Of a stretch of DNA of 64,000 nt, positions 46,560 through 56,958 are shown piece by piece; position 1 is the stretch's first letter, and each line of letters opens with the position of its first letter. This stretch comes from Ignavibacteriota bacterium (lineage in GTDB: Bacteria; Bacteroidota; Ignavibacteria; Ignavibacteriales; Ignavibacteriaceae), in the NCBI GenBank assembly GCA_013285425.1, contig CP053447.1, positions 3,540,001 through 3,604,000 of the forward strand. The letters are read 5' to 3'. The notes under the pieces are model-generated. The model was given only the letters and a program-made list of their open reading frames with translations, ran no database searches and had not been told where the DNA came from. A program made the translations under genes and the position numbers.

Positions 46560-47873
46560 ATGAAAGAAATACGGGAAATTATTTCCTTATTGTTATTAAA
46601 AGTCTCAAAAAAATCTGCTACAGAAATTACCTGGGTAGCACTGGGACAAACAATAAATTTATTTCTAAGCTTTATTATAATAAAATTTATTTCCAAAATT
46701 GGTCCTGAACAATATGGAATTTATACTCTTATATTAACAATTGCCGCTCTGTTAGGATTGTTTTACGGCTCATTTTTACAAGGATTTCTCAGATATTATT
46801 ATCATTATGAAAACTTAAATCAAAGAAGTCACTTTGTATTGCTTATGTATAGATTCTTAAAAATTACAATCCTGATTTTTATTATTATAACGATTATTAC
46901 TTCACTGCTGTCTCCCTTTCAGGATGAATTTTACAGCAGTCTTTTCTTACTGGTTTCTGGGCTGTTTATAATTATTTCTAAAGTCAGTGAGTTTTTCAAT
47001 TCTGTTTTGAATTTGATCAGAAAAAGAAAAGAAAATTCTCTTTTACAAGCTTTAGAAAAAATATTAATGATTATTGTTGTGATAATATTACTAAGCAAAA
47101 ACAATCTGGAATTATTTAGCATATTACTCGCCTTTGGTTGTATTTCACTGTTTCTTGTATTTATTAAAATATATACATTCAGAAAGTATGCTCCGATAAA
47201 AATTACTGAAACAAATCAAACTGACATACAAAAAAAGATGATAAGAACAGTTCTGATATATATATCACCCTTTTTAATTTGGGCAATTGCGGGATGGCTT
47301 CAGATGAATGGAGAAAAGTGGATAATTAACGCAATTTTATCTGTTAAGGAAGTTGGCATTTATGCAATTATGATAGCAATAGTAAATGCTTTGGTTGTTA
47401 TTCCAAACAATATCATTAATGAGTATGCTGCTCCAATTGTATTCAAACAATTTGCAGACATTGATAATAAAGAAAATGTAAATACCGGATACTCCTATAT
47501 AAAGATTAGTACTCTGCTTATTCTCATAATAACTTTGATTGCTACTCTTATAACATTTTTATGGGGAGATAAAATAATAACATTAGTAAGCAGTAAAAAC
47601 TATTCCACATATTGGGAGGTTCTCCCCTTATTAGCCCTGGGCACAGGCTTGTTTTACACTGGACAAACACAAACTCTGCTTGGGCTAGGACTTAGTAAAC
47701 CTCAGAAATATATTGCACCTAAATTAATTATCGGTATTGGTTCGGTTGGATTAAATCTGCTCTTTATTTCAAATTTCGGTTTTCTGGGAATTGCATACAC
47801 GATTTTGGTTATAGGAGTAATCTATGTTTTTTATATTTCATTAGTTAATAAAAGATTATTAAAGATAAATTAA
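46560..47873 (+). CDS. Polysaccharide flippase-like protein 2 (Wzx-like)
   Basis: 437 residues, multiple membrane helices. The start EITWVALGQTINLFLSFIIIKF and GPEQYGIYTLILTIAALLG are typical of the polysaccharide biosynthesis (PST) export family. It heads a run of eight closely spaced glycan genes (46560-54990). Only distantly related to flippase 1, so the locus may export two different lipid-linked units. Confidence 0.87.
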   Translation: MKEIREIISLLLLKVSKKSATEITWVALGQTINLFLSFIIIKFISKIGPEQYGIYTLILTIAALLGLFYGSFLQGFLRYYYHYENLNQRSHFVLLMYRFLKITILIFIIITIITSLLSPFQDEFYSSLFLLVSGLFIIISKVSEFFNSVLNLIRKRKENSLLQALEKILMIIVVIILLSKNNLELFSILLAFGCISLFLVFIKIYTFRKYAPIKITETNQTDIQKKMIRTVLIYISPFLIWAIAGWLQMNGEKWIINAILSVKEVGIYAIMIAIVNALVVIPNNIINEYAAPIVFKQFADIDNKENVNTGYSYIKISTLLILIITLIATLITFLWGDKIITLVSSKNYSTYWEVLPLLALGTGLFYTGQTQTLLGLGLSKPQKYIAPKLIIGIGSVGLNLLFISNFGFLGIAYTILVIGVIYVFYISLVNKRLLKIN

Positions 47874-47878
47874 TTATT

Positions 47879-48892
47879 ATGTCCAAAGCGCTGATTGCAA
47901 TTCTTAAAAATGATTATGGTGTAGAATCAAGAGGTTATTCTTTTGAATACAACAATATTTATTTACCAATTTGTTCAATACTGGGACAAGACAATGTAAT
48001 TTTATTTGATTTTTATTCTGAGCTTAAATCGCTTGGCAAAAATGGTATGAATAAGAAGTTGAAAGAAATTGTTATAGCCGAAAAGCCGGATTTTGCTTTG
48101 TTTGTTTTGTTTGAAAATGAATTTGATGAGGAGACTATATCTTCATTAAGAAATTATACTAAAACAATTTCTTATTTTATCGATGATCCATGGAGGGTAG
48201 AGTTTGCAAAACACTGGAGAAAGTATTTCAATTATTTTTCAACTCCTGATTATTACACTTATCAAAAATACTTATTTGATAATATCACAAACGTAATTTA
48301 TTCTCCTTTCGGTTTTAATCCTGATATTTATAAAAAACTTAATCTTGAAAAATGTTATGATGTATCATTTGTTGGCAATTATAGTCCTTTCAGAAGATGG
48401 ATTATTGATTCTCTTAGAAAGAAAGATATCAGTGTAAATATATATGGAAGAAATTGGGGGAAGTACGGCAAATGGGCTTCACAGGATGATGTGGTTAGAA
48501 TTTTCAATCAAAGTAAAATAAATCTTAATCTTTCAAATGCCGTATATTATGATTTAAAATTTCTTTTGCATTCGGTTTTTTCAATAAAAGATTGGAAGGA
48601 ATTAGTACTTCTTAAAAAGAACAAAGAACAGGTTAAAGGAAGGCACTACGAAATCAATGCATGCGGTGCTTTTCAGTTAAGTTATTTTGTGCCCGGATTA
48701 AATTTGATATATGAAATTGATAAAGAAATAGCAGTATTTGAAAGCGTTAACCATCTTGCTGATGAAATTAATTTCTTTCTCGAAAATGATCTTTTGAGAA
48801 ATTCGATTGCAGATGCCGGATACAAAAGATCTATAACTGATCATTCGTCAGTTCAATACTTAAATAACCTCATTAAAAAGGTGTTGGAATAA
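47879..48892 (+). CDS. CgeB-like glycosyltransferase
   Basis: 337 residues. VSFVGNYSPFRRWIIDSL in the middle and GRHYEINACGAFQLSYF plus AVFESVNHLADEINFFLEN at the end are the standard signature of the CgeB/Glyco_trans_1_2 (GT-B) family, with the ExxACGAFxL donor-site segment. Sugar specificity unknown. Five bases after flippase 2. Confidence 0.85.
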   Translation: MSKALIAILKNDYGVESRGYSFEYNNIYLPICSILGQDNVILFDFYSELKSLGKNGMNKKLKEIVIAEKPDFALFVLFENEFDEETISSLRNYTKTISYFIDDPWRVEFAKHWRKYFNYFSTPDYYTYQKYLFDNITNVIYSPFGFNPDIYKKLNLEKCYDVSFVGNYSPFRRWIIDSLRKKDISVNIYGRNWGKYGKWASQDDVVRIFNQSKINLNLSNAVYYDLKFLLHSVFSIKDWKELVLLKKNKEQVKGRHYEINACGAFQLSYFVPGLNLIYEIDKEIAVFESVNHLADEINFFLENDLLRNSIADAGYKRSITDHSSVQYLNNLIKKVLE

Positions 48893-48899
48893 GAAAGTG

Positions 48900-49703
48900 A
48901 TGAAAGTATTAAAAAATATTGCGATACAATTGACTGGTAATGCATTAGCTCAGAAACTATTAAAAAAGAATCTTGATGTTTCAAGCTATTTGATGGGGAT
49001 AGGTGCAGGAACAAATGTTAATGAAAGCGGAGAATTAGTTTTAGTAAAGCAGATATTACATTCTCAAAAAGACAAAGCAGTTATTTTTGATATTGGTGCG
49101 AACATCGGGCTTTTCAGCAATCTTATTATTTCTGAACTAACCGGTAAACTGAATTATGAATTACATTGCTTTGAACCTTCAAAAACTACTTTTAATAAAT
49201 TGGAAAAGAATATTAAACCGGGCGAAAATATCTTTTTAAATAATTTTGCTTTTGGAAGAGAAAAGAAAAACGCCAGTTTGTTTTACGATTTTGCTGGCTC
49301 CGGACTCGCATCGCTTACTAAAAGAAAGCTTGATCACTTTAATATTAACTTTGGTTACTCTGAAAATATTACGGTTGATACTTTAGATAATTATTGTGAA
49401 TATAAAAACATCGGAAGTATAGATTTGCTGAAAATTGATGTGGAAGGACATGAGCTGGATGTTTTATTGGGTGGGTCTAAAATGTTTAGTGATAAAAAAA
49501 TTAAACTTGTCAGCTTTGAGTTTGGCGGAAGCAATATTGATACTAAAACTTATTATAGAGATTTCTATTATTTCTTTGAGGAATTGAAAATGAAAATCTA
49601 TCGTATTACACCGTCCTCTTTTCTAGTGCCCATGAATGGTTATGAAGAAGTATATGAACAATTTAGAACAACAAATTTTATTGCATCACTCGAAACTATT
49701 TAA
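48900..49703 (+). CDS. FkbM-family methyltransferase
   Basis: SAM-binding motif VIFDIGANIGLFSNLI near 60, HCFEPSKTTFNKLEKNI, and the later IDLLKIDVEGHELDVLLG are diagnostic of FkbM-type methyltransferases, which usually O-methylate sugars or polyketides. 267 residues from ATG 48900; a GTG three bases earlier is also possible. Likely methylates a residue of the exported glycan. Confidence 0.9.
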   Translation: MKVLKNIAIQLTGNALAQKLLKKNLDVSSYLMGIGAGTNVNESGELVLVKQILHSQKDKAVIFDIGANIGLFSNLIISELTGKLNYELHCFEPSKTTFNKLEKNIKPGENIFLNNFAFGREKKNASLFYDFAGSGLASLTKRKLDHFNINFGYSENITVDTLDNYCEYKNIGSIDLLKIDVEGHELDVLLGGSKMFSDKKIKLVSFEFGGSNIDTKTYYRDFYYFFEELKMKIYRITPSSFLVPMNGYEEVYEQFRTTNFIASLETI

Positions 49704-49710
49704 TTTTAGC

Positions 49711-50484
49711 ATGTTCACTATCTTATTAAAAGAATCCGGTCTATATCCTAAAAATCTAATTTATATGTTGAAAGGATTTCCGGTTTATATTAAAAACAAA
49801 TCACTGTTAAATAAACAATTAAAGAAAACCAATGCACCATTTAAAATCGAAAAGCTATATCCCCAGCTAACGGACAGATTTGATACAACCGGTTCTTTTC
49901 CACTGCATTATTTTTATCAGGATCTTTATGTAGCTCAAAGGGTATTTAAAAATCTTTCCGTAAAACATGTAGATATCGGTTCAAGAGTGGACGGATTTGT
50001 AACTCATGTGGCTTCTTTCAGGGAAATTGAAGTTATTGACATCAGAGAAATTAAAGGAAATATTCCTAATGTTTCTTTTCTAAAAGCAGACCTTATGTCA
50101 GAGGATTTTAACCTACACGATTATTGTGATTCAGTTAGTTGTTTACATACTATTGAGCATTTTGGACTTGGCAGATACGGAGATCCTGTTGATGTAAACG
50201 GTCATTTAAAAGGACTAAAAAATATAACTAATATGCTTAAGAAAAACGGCAGACTTTATCTTTCAACTGTAATAGGTCCTCAAAGAATTGAATTTGATGC
50301 ACACAGGGTGTTCTCAGTTAAATATCTTATTGAGCTGATAGAAGAAAATTTTATCATAGAAAATTTTTCATTCATAGATGATAAGAATAAACTGTATATC
50401 TCTGCTGAATTATCAGAAAAGAATATTCAAAATAATTTTAACTGTAGTTATGGCTGCGGGATTTTTGAATTAATAAAAAAATAA
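49711..50484 (+). CDS. DUF268-type methyltransferase-like protein
   Basis: From ATG 49711 the product has 257 residues; the frame is open 75 bases further upstream inside the FkbM gene. It has VKHVDIGSRVDGFVTHVASF, a degenerate SAM-binding loop; IEVIDIRE; CLHTIEHFGLGRYGDP; and GRLYLSTVIG, the features of DUF268 proteins associated with glycan loci. The protein also keeps a C-terminal CSYGCG. Exact reaction unknown. Confidence 0.8.
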   Translation: MFTILLKESGLYPKNLIYMLKGFPVYIKNKSLLNKQLKKTNAPFKIEKLYPQLTDRFDTTGSFPLHYFYQDLYVAQRVFKNLSVKHVDIGSRVDGFVTHVASFREIEVIDIREIKGNIPNVSFLKADLMSEDFNLHDYCDSVSCLHTIEHFGLGRYGDPVDVNGHLKGLKNITNMLKKNGRLYLSTVIGPQRIEFDAHRVFSVKYLIELIEENFIIENFSFIDDKNKLYISAELSEKNIQNNFNCSYGCGIFELIKK

Positions 50485-51345
50485 ATGTCCGATAATTTGA
50501 AAAATCATCCTTTGGTTTCAGTGATTATTCCCGGTTATAATTGTGAAAAATTCATTGAGCAGACAATTAACTCTGTATTAAATCAGACATACCAAAATTT
50601 TGAAATTATCTTTGTTGATGATGGATCAACTGACAAGACAATAAAGCTTGTAGAAAAGTTAGCACAGGATGACACTCGAATTAAAATCTTTGCTTTGCAG
50701 CATGCCGGCAGACCTTCGGTTCCCCGTAACTTTGGCGTTGAAAAATCTTCAGGGGAATTCATTGCTTTCCTTGATGCTGATGACTTGTGGACAAAAGAAA
50801 AACTTAAATATCAATTAAATTATTTACTAAATAATACTCAGATTTCATTAGTCTATTCAATGTGCTTCAGCTTTGGTAAAGTTAATTTTTTTTCACAGAT
50901 GTTTGAGCTTTTACCTCTTCCTTTTCGTGCAGCACAAAGTCGAGAAGAGCTGATCAGAATCGGAAATACAATTCCTCTTTCATCGGTATTGATTCGGAAA
51001 AGAGCATTTGAGGAAGCGGGCAGATTTGATGAAGATCCTAATGATAAACTTGAAGATTATGGTCTATGGCTGGAAGTAAGTAAAGCTAATAGTATTCATT
51101 TTATTCCAAGAGTTCATGTTTACTATCGCATACATGAAAATCAGTTCTCTTCAGATTGGGAAAGCAAAGAAAAAAGTCTGAAATATCTTGCAGAGAAAAA
51201 AGACATTGAGTTAAGGTCTTATAAATATTATCGGAGAAAAGGTCTTATCTTTTTATTGGTAAGGAACACACTTCATTACCTTATGTATGTAACTTATAAG
51301 TTTATTGGCTACTTTGAAAATAAAGACCGATTGTTGGCAAAATAA
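50485..51345 (+). CDS. Family 2 glycosyltransferase
   Basis: GT-A fold: PLVSVIIPGYNCEKFIEQTINSV, EIIFVDDGSTDKT, the FLDADD DXD-type motif near 95 for metal-nucleotide binding, and WLEVSKANSIHFIPRV-like acceptor region. 286 residues. It starts on the base after the previous stop. Adds one sugar to the growing lipid-linked unit at the cytoplasmic face. Confidence 0.92.
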   Translation: MSDNLKNHPLVSVIIPGYNCEKFIEQTINSVLNQTYQNFEIIFVDDGSTDKTIKLVEKLAQDDTRIKIFALQHAGRPSVPRNFGVEKSSGEFIAFLDADDLWTKEKLKYQLNYLLNNTQISLVYSMCFSFGKVNFFSQMFELLPLPFRAAQSREELIRIGNTIPLSSVLIRKRAFEEAGRFDEDPNDKLEDYGLWLEVSKANSIHFIPRVHVYYRIHENQFSSDWESKEKSLKYLAEKKDIELRSYKYYRRKGLIFLLVRNTLHYLMYVTYKFIGYFENKDRLLAK

Positions 51346-51353
51346 GGAAAGAG

Positions 51354-52466
51354 TTGATCCAGGTTAAACCAAATATTTTAATCATTACATCACGCTCAGA
51401 TTATGGCGGAGGTCCTGAACATATATTCAAATTGGTAAGTAACCTGAAAGAACAGGTCGGATTTTATATTGCAGCTCCAACTGATTATCCATATTATGAC
51501 AAGTACAGCAAACTGATCGGCAAAGAAAATATGCTGATCATTCCTCACCGAAAGTTCAGATTATTTTCTTTATTCAAACTTATTAGATTCGTTAAAAAGA
51601 AAAAGATAGATATCATTCACTCTCATGGTAAAGGTGCCGGCATATACAGCAGATTGATTAGATATTTTATAAATGTTAAAGTGATCCATACTTTTCATGG
51701 AATTCATGTAGATAATTATAATTCTTTTCAAAAATCTCTATACTTATTACTTGAAAGATTATTTGCACTGAGAACCGATAAGTTCATAAATGTATCTCAG
51801 GGAGAAAACGTATTAACAAAAAAGTATCATATCGCTTCTTCAGATAAGTTAATTGTTATAGAAAACGGTGTAGAAATTCCGGATATCAAAGTTGATGACA
51901 AAAACTATGAACAAAATCCCAAAATAATTGTTTCATTTTCACGTTTTGATCATTCAAAAAATTCTGAGCTTTTAGTACCTATTGCTTTGCGATTAAAAGA
52001 ACTCAATCAAATTGATAATTTTAAAATATTGGTGTACGGTGAAGGTCCTGATCAGAATAAGGTAAAGGAATTGATAGCAATAAATGGTTTAGCAGAATAT
52101 ATAATCTTAAAAGGAACTACAACTGAACCGGATAAAGTATTGCTCAGTTCTTTTTGTTACATTTCAACTTCAAGATGGGAAGGAATGCCGCTTGGAGTTT
52201 TGGAAGCATACGCACATGGATTACCGGTGATTGCAACTAATGTAACAGGAAATTTTAACATTGTTGAGAATAATACTGATGGATTTTTATTTGATATAAG
52301 CAGACCTTATGATGCAGCTGAATTAATAATTGATTTGTCAAAGAATAAAACATTATGGAAAAGACTTTCCGGTAATTCAAGATTGAAAGCTGAAAGAAAT
52401 TATAGTATTAACAGAGTTGTTGCTGAAACAAGAGAATTATATTATAAAATTTATAACCTGAGATAA
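51354..52466 (+). CDS. Family 4 glycosyltransferase 1
   Basis: 370 residues from TTG 51354 (GGAAAGAG 2-9 bases upstream). GT-B: NILIITSRSDYGGGPEHIFKL at the N-terminal side, the IIHSHGKGAGIYSRLI acceptor domain, VIENGVEIPD, FSRFDHSKN, and the donor site STSRWEGMPLGVLEAYAHGLPVIATNV (EGxPxxxLEA). Eight bases after the GT2 gene. Confidence 0.92.
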   Translation: MIQVKPNILIITSRSDYGGGPEHIFKLVSNLKEQVGFYIAAPTDYPYYDKYSKLIGKENMLIIPHRKFRLFSLFKLIRFVKKKKIDIIHSHGKGAGIYSRLIRYFINVKVIHTFHGIHVDNYNSFQKSLYLLLERLFALRTDKFINVSQGENVLTKKYHIASSDKLIVIENGVEIPDIKVDDKNYEQNPKIIVSFSRFDHSKNSELLVPIALRLKELNQIDNFKILVYGEGPDQNKVKELIAINGLAEYIILKGTTTEPDKVLLSSFCYISTSRWEGMPLGVLEAYAHGLPVIATNVTGNFNIVENNTDGFLFDISRPYDAAELIIDLSKNKTLWKRLSGNSRLKAERNYSINRVVAETRELYYKIYNLR

Positions 52467-52468
52467 TT

Positions 52469-53599
52469 TTGAAAACTGCAATTGTACACGAGTGGCTTGT
52501 TAACTATGCAGGCTCAGAAAAAGTAGTTGAGTCTTTCACCAGCATCTGGCAGGATGCTGATGTTTTTACTCTTGTTGATTTTCTAAATGATGAGGAAAGA
52601 AGAATTATACTTAAAGGGAAGAAAGCAAAGACATCTTTTATACAAAATTTACCTTATGCAAAAAAACGACATCGCAAATATCTTCCTTTATTTCCAAAAG
52701 CAATTGAGTCATTCGATCTTTCTAAATATGATTTGATTATCTCCAGCTCTCATTCAGTTGCAAAAGGTGTAAGAACAAATAAAAATCAGCTGCATATCTG
52801 CTATTGTCATTCACCAATGAGATATGCCTGGGATGAGGCGGATTATTACCTGAAGGAAGCTAATCTTAATTCAGGTATTAAAGGATTAGTTGCTCAATCA
52901 ATATTAAAATACCTTCGTAAATGGGATCTAAAATCTGCAGATAGTGTTGATTACTTTATTGCAAATTCAAATCATATTGCAAAAAAGATAAAGAGAATTT
53001 ATAACAGGCATGCAGATGTAATTTATCCGCCTGTTGATGTAGAGAAATTTTCTCTCGCGACTGAAAAGGAGGATTTTTATTTAACCGCTTCAAGATTAGT
53101 ACCTTATAAAAGAATTGATCTGATTATAGAAGCTTTTGCCCATATGCCGGATAAAAAACTTATTGTTATTGGAAGTGGTCCGGAGAAAGAAAGACTTAAA
53201 GCAAAGGCAGTATCAAACATCAGTCTTATTGGCTATCAGGAATTCGATAGTCTGAAAAGCTATATGCAGAAAGCAAAGGCGTTTGTTTTTGCCGCTGAAG
53301 AAGATTTTGGGATTATTGTTGTTGAAGCAATGGCTTGCGGAACTCCGGTTATTGCTGGTAATTTTGGAGGTACGACTGAATCTGTTGTTGATAAAAAAAC
53401 CGGAGTCCTGTTTCCAAATCAGACAGTTGATTCAATTGTTGAAGCAGTTAAAAATTTTGATGTGATCGCAAAATCAATTAATAACAGTGAAATAAGAATT
53501 CACTCTGAAAAATTCAGTAGAGAAATATTTGAGAAAAACATTAAAGCCTATGTTGATGAAAAGATTCAATTATTCAAAACAAATCCTCTTAGAAAATGA
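52469..53599 (+). CDS. Family 4 glycosyltransferase 2
   Basis: 376 residues starting at TTG 52469. N-terminal AIVHEWLVNYAGSEKVVESF, middle CYCHSPMRYAWDEADYYL and IANSNHIAKKIKRIYNR, then ASRLVPYKRIDLIIEAF and the donor-site EEDFGIIVVEAMACGTPVIAG. This GT4 subgroup commonly transfers mannose or a related sugar in exopolysaccharide loci. Its end overlaps the sugar-phosphate transferase start by 4 bases (ATGA). Confidence 0.93.
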   Translation: MKTAIVHEWLVNYAGSEKVVESFTSIWQDADVFTLVDFLNDEERRIILKGKKAKTSFIQNLPYAKKRHRKYLPLFPKAIESFDLSKYDLIISSSHSVAKGVRTNKNQLHICYCHSPMRYAWDEADYYLKEANLNSGIKGLVAQSILKYLRKWDLKSADSVDYFIANSNHIAKKIKRIYNRHADVIYPPVDVEKFSLATEKEDFYLTASRLVPYKRIDLIIEAFAHMPDKKLIVIGSGPEKERLKAKAVSNISLIGYQEFDSLKSYMQKAKAFVFAAEEDFGIIVVEAMACGTPVIAGNFGGTTESVVDKKTGVLFPNQTVDSIVEAVKNFDVIAKSINNSEIRIHSEKFSREIFEKNIKAYVDEKIQLFKTNPLRK

Positions 53600-54990
53600 T
53601 TGTAAATAAAAAATCAATTTATTATCAAAGATTAATTGCTGATCTGTTCCTCCTGAACATTTCATTTCTTGCAGCTGCCATTCTGGCACAGCCGTATCAT
53701 GTTCTCATTGATAGAAACTACATGTTCATTTTGCTGTTAGCTTTGAACATTCTATGGTTCTTTTATGCCGCCATCACTGAGTTTTATGATGAACTTTACT
53801 TAAGATCAATTGCAACTCAGTTGCTTAATATTGCAAAAAGTACAGTTATACAAATTGGTACTGCTGTATTATTTATCTTTTTAGTAAAAGAAGATTTATT
53901 TACCAGAAATTTTATAGTATTCTTTGGAGTATTACTTTTTTTAACGATTAGTTTAAGAACAGTTGTCTATAGAAAAATTCTGCAGGCTCTCAGAAAAAAA
54001 GGTAAAAACATTAGAGGTTTAATTATAATCGGAGCAGAAGATAATGGCAGAAACTTCAAAAAAGCCATTACAGATAATCCTGATTTTGGTTATTCATTTA
54101 TAGGATTTTTGGATGACAATTTATCCGAATCAGATGTGATTGGTCGTGTGGATGATTTAGCAAAAATTATTAGTGAAAAAAAAATAGACGAAGTTGTAAT
54201 TGCTTTACAAAACGAATCCACACAAAAGCTTGATGAAATAATCAGAATATGTAATATCAACGCTGTAAAAATTCATATAATTCCCGATTACTTTAGATTT
54301 CTCTCAGACAGATTTCAGGTAAGTTCTATAGGAAATTTTCCAATTATAACAGCACGCGATGAACCGCTGGAAGAGGTTAACAAAAGATTCATTAAAAGAA
54401 CATTCGATATTGTATTCTCACTTCTTGTAATCATTTTAGTTCTAAGCTGGTTGTTCCCGATTATAGCTGTTTTAATAAAGCTATCTTCACGAGGACCAGC
54501 TTTATTTGTACAGGAAAGAATCGGAGCAAAAAATAAAAGTTTCAGATTCTATAAATTCCGGACAATGAAAACAGATGAAGAAAAATCAAAAGAGTTTAAA
54601 CCAGTTGTTGCCGGAGATAAAAGAGTAACAAAAATTGGCAGAGTTCTTAGAAGAACCAGCATTGATGAACTGCCTCAGTTTTTTAATGTGCTGATCGGTG
54701 ATATGTCTGTTGTTGGACCCAGACCACATGCTATCCCATACCAAAATATTTATGGACAGGTTTTCGAAGAAATAAAGCTTCGCCATAATGTAAAACCCGG
54801 TATTACCGGATGGGCGCAGATTAACGGATTACGGGGTGATGTTAAGGATGAAGAGTTAAATCGCAAAAGGACAATACAAAGAATAAAATATGATTTGTGG
54901 TATATTGAAAACTGGTCAATGAAACTTGATATCCAAATAATTCTGACAACAATATGGCAGGCGATAAAAGGGGATACTAATGCTGTTTAG
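53596..54990 (+). CDS. Undecaprenyl-phosphate sugar-1-phosphate transferase (WcaJ/WbaP-like)
   Basis: 464 residues. Four N-terminal membrane helices (1-115), a soluble Rossmann-like segment (GLIIIGAEDNGRNF, about 142-230), then a membrane hairpin and the conserved bacterial sugar-transferase domain: KRTFDIVFSLLVI, ALFVQERIGAKNKSFRFYKF, RTMKTDEE, TSIDELPQFFNVL, GDMSVVGPRPH and KPGITGWAQINGLRGD. It initiates glycan assembly on undecaprenyl phosphate, probably from UDP-glucose or UDP-galactose. Last gene of the operon. Confidence 0.95.
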   Translation: MIVNKKSIYYQRLIADLFLLNISFLAAAILAQPYHVLIDRNYMFILLLALNILWFFYAAITEFYDELYLRSIATQLLNIAKSTVIQIGTAVLFIFLVKEDLFTRNFIVFFGVLLFLTISLRTVVYRKILQALRKKGKNIRGLIIIGAEDNGRNFKKAITDNPDFGYSFIGFLDDNLSESDVIGRVDDLAKIISEKKIDEVVIALQNESTQKLDEIIRICNINAVKIHIIPDYFRFLSDRFQVSSIGNFPIITARDEPLEEVNKRFIKRTFDIVFSLLVIILVLSWLFPIIAVLIKLSSRGPALFVQERIGAKNKSFRFYKFRTMKTDEEKSKEFKPVVAGDKRVTKIGRVLRRTSIDELPQFFNVLIGDMSVVGPRPHAIPYQNIYGQVFEEIKLRHNVKPGITGWAQINGLRGDVKDEELNRKRTIQRIKYDLWYIENWSMKLDIQIILTTIWQAIKGDTNAV

Positions 54991-55235
54991 TAAATGAAAA
55001 TCAGGTTTATAATTAGTTGCAATTTATTTACAACTGTAATTAAGTTGATGTTATTATTACATCTTATAAGTGCAAAAACGCAATTTATGCTGGAATTATC
55101 ATTGCATAGTTTTTGATTAAATCACATATACAACGGTTTAAACTATATTTGAGATGCTCTGAAATTGAGATATTTATTAACGAATCAGGATCAAATTTGG
55201 ATTATTATTTGACACCAAACTTATGGAGATGATAT

Positions 55236-55616
55236 ATGGTTTTAAGTGAGAGTTTTTTCAGGTTATCTGCACTGGCTGGTTTTATAATTATCTTATTAGT
55301 AATACTTTTTGGCTATCTTTTTTTTGAACCTTATATAACTGAAGATACAGTAACAATTAAAGTAATTAATAAAGCTCAATTCGGTAAAGAGAAAGGGAAG
55401 TATTTTGTATTTACTGAAGATGAAGTTTTCAGCAATTCCGATAATTATTATCAGAACAAAGAAAATGCTGATGAATTAAATCTTCAGTTATATCCCGGTA
55501 GTACTTACAAAGTAAAGGTTGTGGGTGTTTATATTCCCTGGCTTCCAAGATTTAGAAACATAATAAGTATTTTGGAAATCAATGGAGAGCCGGTTATTAA
55601 GCCGCAAAGCAAATAA
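55236..55616 (+). CDS. Small single-pass periplasmic protein (DUF1523-like)
   Basis: 126 residues. One N-terminal transmembrane helix (LAGFIIILLVILFGYLFF), then about 90 beta-rich residues (VTIKVINKAQFGKEKGKYFVFTEDEVFSN and YPGSTYKVKVVGVYIPWLPRF). The style fits DUF1523 proteins, which control unknown periplasmic processes. Assignment tentative. A GGAGATG site precedes ATG 55236. Confidence 0.65.
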   Translation: MVLSESFFRLSALAGFIIILLVILFGYLFFEPYITEDTVTIKVINKAQFGKEKGKYFVFTEDEVFSNSDNYYQNKENADELNLQLYPGSTYKVKVVGVYIPWLPRFRNIISILEINGEPVIKPQSK

Positions 55617-55730
55617 AATGCTCTAATATTCTGCACCCTTATAAATGGAAAGATATGACTGAAAGAAAATTAAGAAGTTATTGTTATACAGTTAAGTTTA
55701 AAAATTTATAACGGAACGGTATGATTAAAA

Positions 55731-56693
55731 TTATCGCTTTGTGTTTTTATTGCTTTTTTTTGTCTGTTTTAGTTTTTTGGGATCACAATATTTTTTTATC
55801 ATTTCATAAGCATCAAAGTAACCAAGCTCTCCGGCTTTATTAAAATCCGTGCAAGCATTCTTTTCATCATTTAAAGACAGCAGAGAAAGTCCGCGTAAAT
55901 AAAACCCTTTTGCAGATGTGGAGTCAATTTTTAAAATAGAATTGTAACTAACAATTGCTCCTGAATAATCCCCGATCTTACTCTGTGCTTCAGCAAGAAT
56001 AAACATTGTATTTGTATTAAGTGAATCTATCTCGAGTGATTTTTTATAATCTTCGATCGCCCCGGTAATATCATTTAAAATCATTTTCTCGTTTGCGCGG
56101 TTATAATATGGAATGCCGTCTGTCGTATCAAGTACTAAAGCTTTTGAATAATTATCAATAGCCAGCTTACTATTGCCCATTATCGCATATAGATTACCAA
56201 TGTTTACATAAACAGCAGGATTTCTTGAATCGTATTTAGCTGCCTTAAGATAGTAATCAATAGCAAGCTGATTTTCACCATTTAAATATTCGAGATAACC
56301 TAAATCAAAAAGTAATTCAGGGGATGTTGGATTTAGTTTATATGATTTTCTGAAATTTACTTTTGCTTTTGAAAACTCAGAGCGCTCTAAAAATATTCTG
56401 CCCTTCAGATAAAAAGCCGAGAATGATTCTTCCAATTTAAGTGCACTATTTAAATCACTCATTGCAGAAGCTTTATAATTTAATTTATAATTTGCTTTAG
56501 CTCTTAACACAAAATATTCCGGAACATCAGGTTCAATGCTGATAGCCTGATTGATCAGTGTTAACGTAGTTTGATATTTCCCTTCATTATATGCATTAAG
56601 TGCATCAATGTATTGAGGTAATTCAAGCTTTGCAGCGCATGCAAAAACCAATAAAGAACTAATAATGCAAATAATAATCTGTTTGAAATTCAT
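55731..56693 (-). CDS. TPR-repeat lipoprotein
   Basis: 320 residues. Lipobox LVFACAAK (Cys19) after a hydrophobic segment, then about eight tetratricopeptide repeats (for example YFVLRAKANYKLNYKASAMS, AVYVNIGNLYAIMGNSKLA, PYYNRANEKMILNDITGAI, GFYLRGLSLLSLNDEKNA), ending in a lysine-rich tail (KQTKKSNKNTKR). Probably an outer-membrane or periplasmic scaffold. Single-gene unit on the minus strand. Confidence 0.88.
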   Translation of the reverse strand: MNFKQIIICIISSLLVFACAAKLELPQYIDALNAYNEGKYQTTLTLINQAISIEPDVPEYFVLRAKANYKLNYKASAMSDLNSALKLEESFSAFYLKGRIFLERSEFSKAKVNFRKSYKLNPTSPELLFDLGYLEYLNGENQLAIDYYLKAAKYDSRNPAVYVNIGNLYAIMGNSKLAIDNYSKALVLDTTDGIPYYNRANEKMILNDITGAIEDYKKSLEIDSLNTNTMFILAEAQSKIGDYSGAIVSYNSILKIDSTSAKGFYLRGLSLLSLNDEKNACTDFNKAGELGYFDAYEMIKKYCDPKKLKQTKKSNKNTKR

Positions 56694-56958
56694 AAGTAAA
56701 ACTAAAATTATATCTTCAATTTAAAATATTAAGAATAATTTATGCAATTAATTAGACTGACAGAATAATAATTCTTAAAAACTGAAGGCTCAATAAGTAT
56801 ATTAATTATTACAGCTGAAGAAAGACAATAGTGAATTCTCCGGTTTGTTGCCGGAATAGTATTTATGATGTTTATACTTCAAATAAATTAAACAAAGAGA
56901 TGAAAAAACATTCCGGTAAGTTTTAGTAACTCATACTATAAAACAGATAAAAATTTAT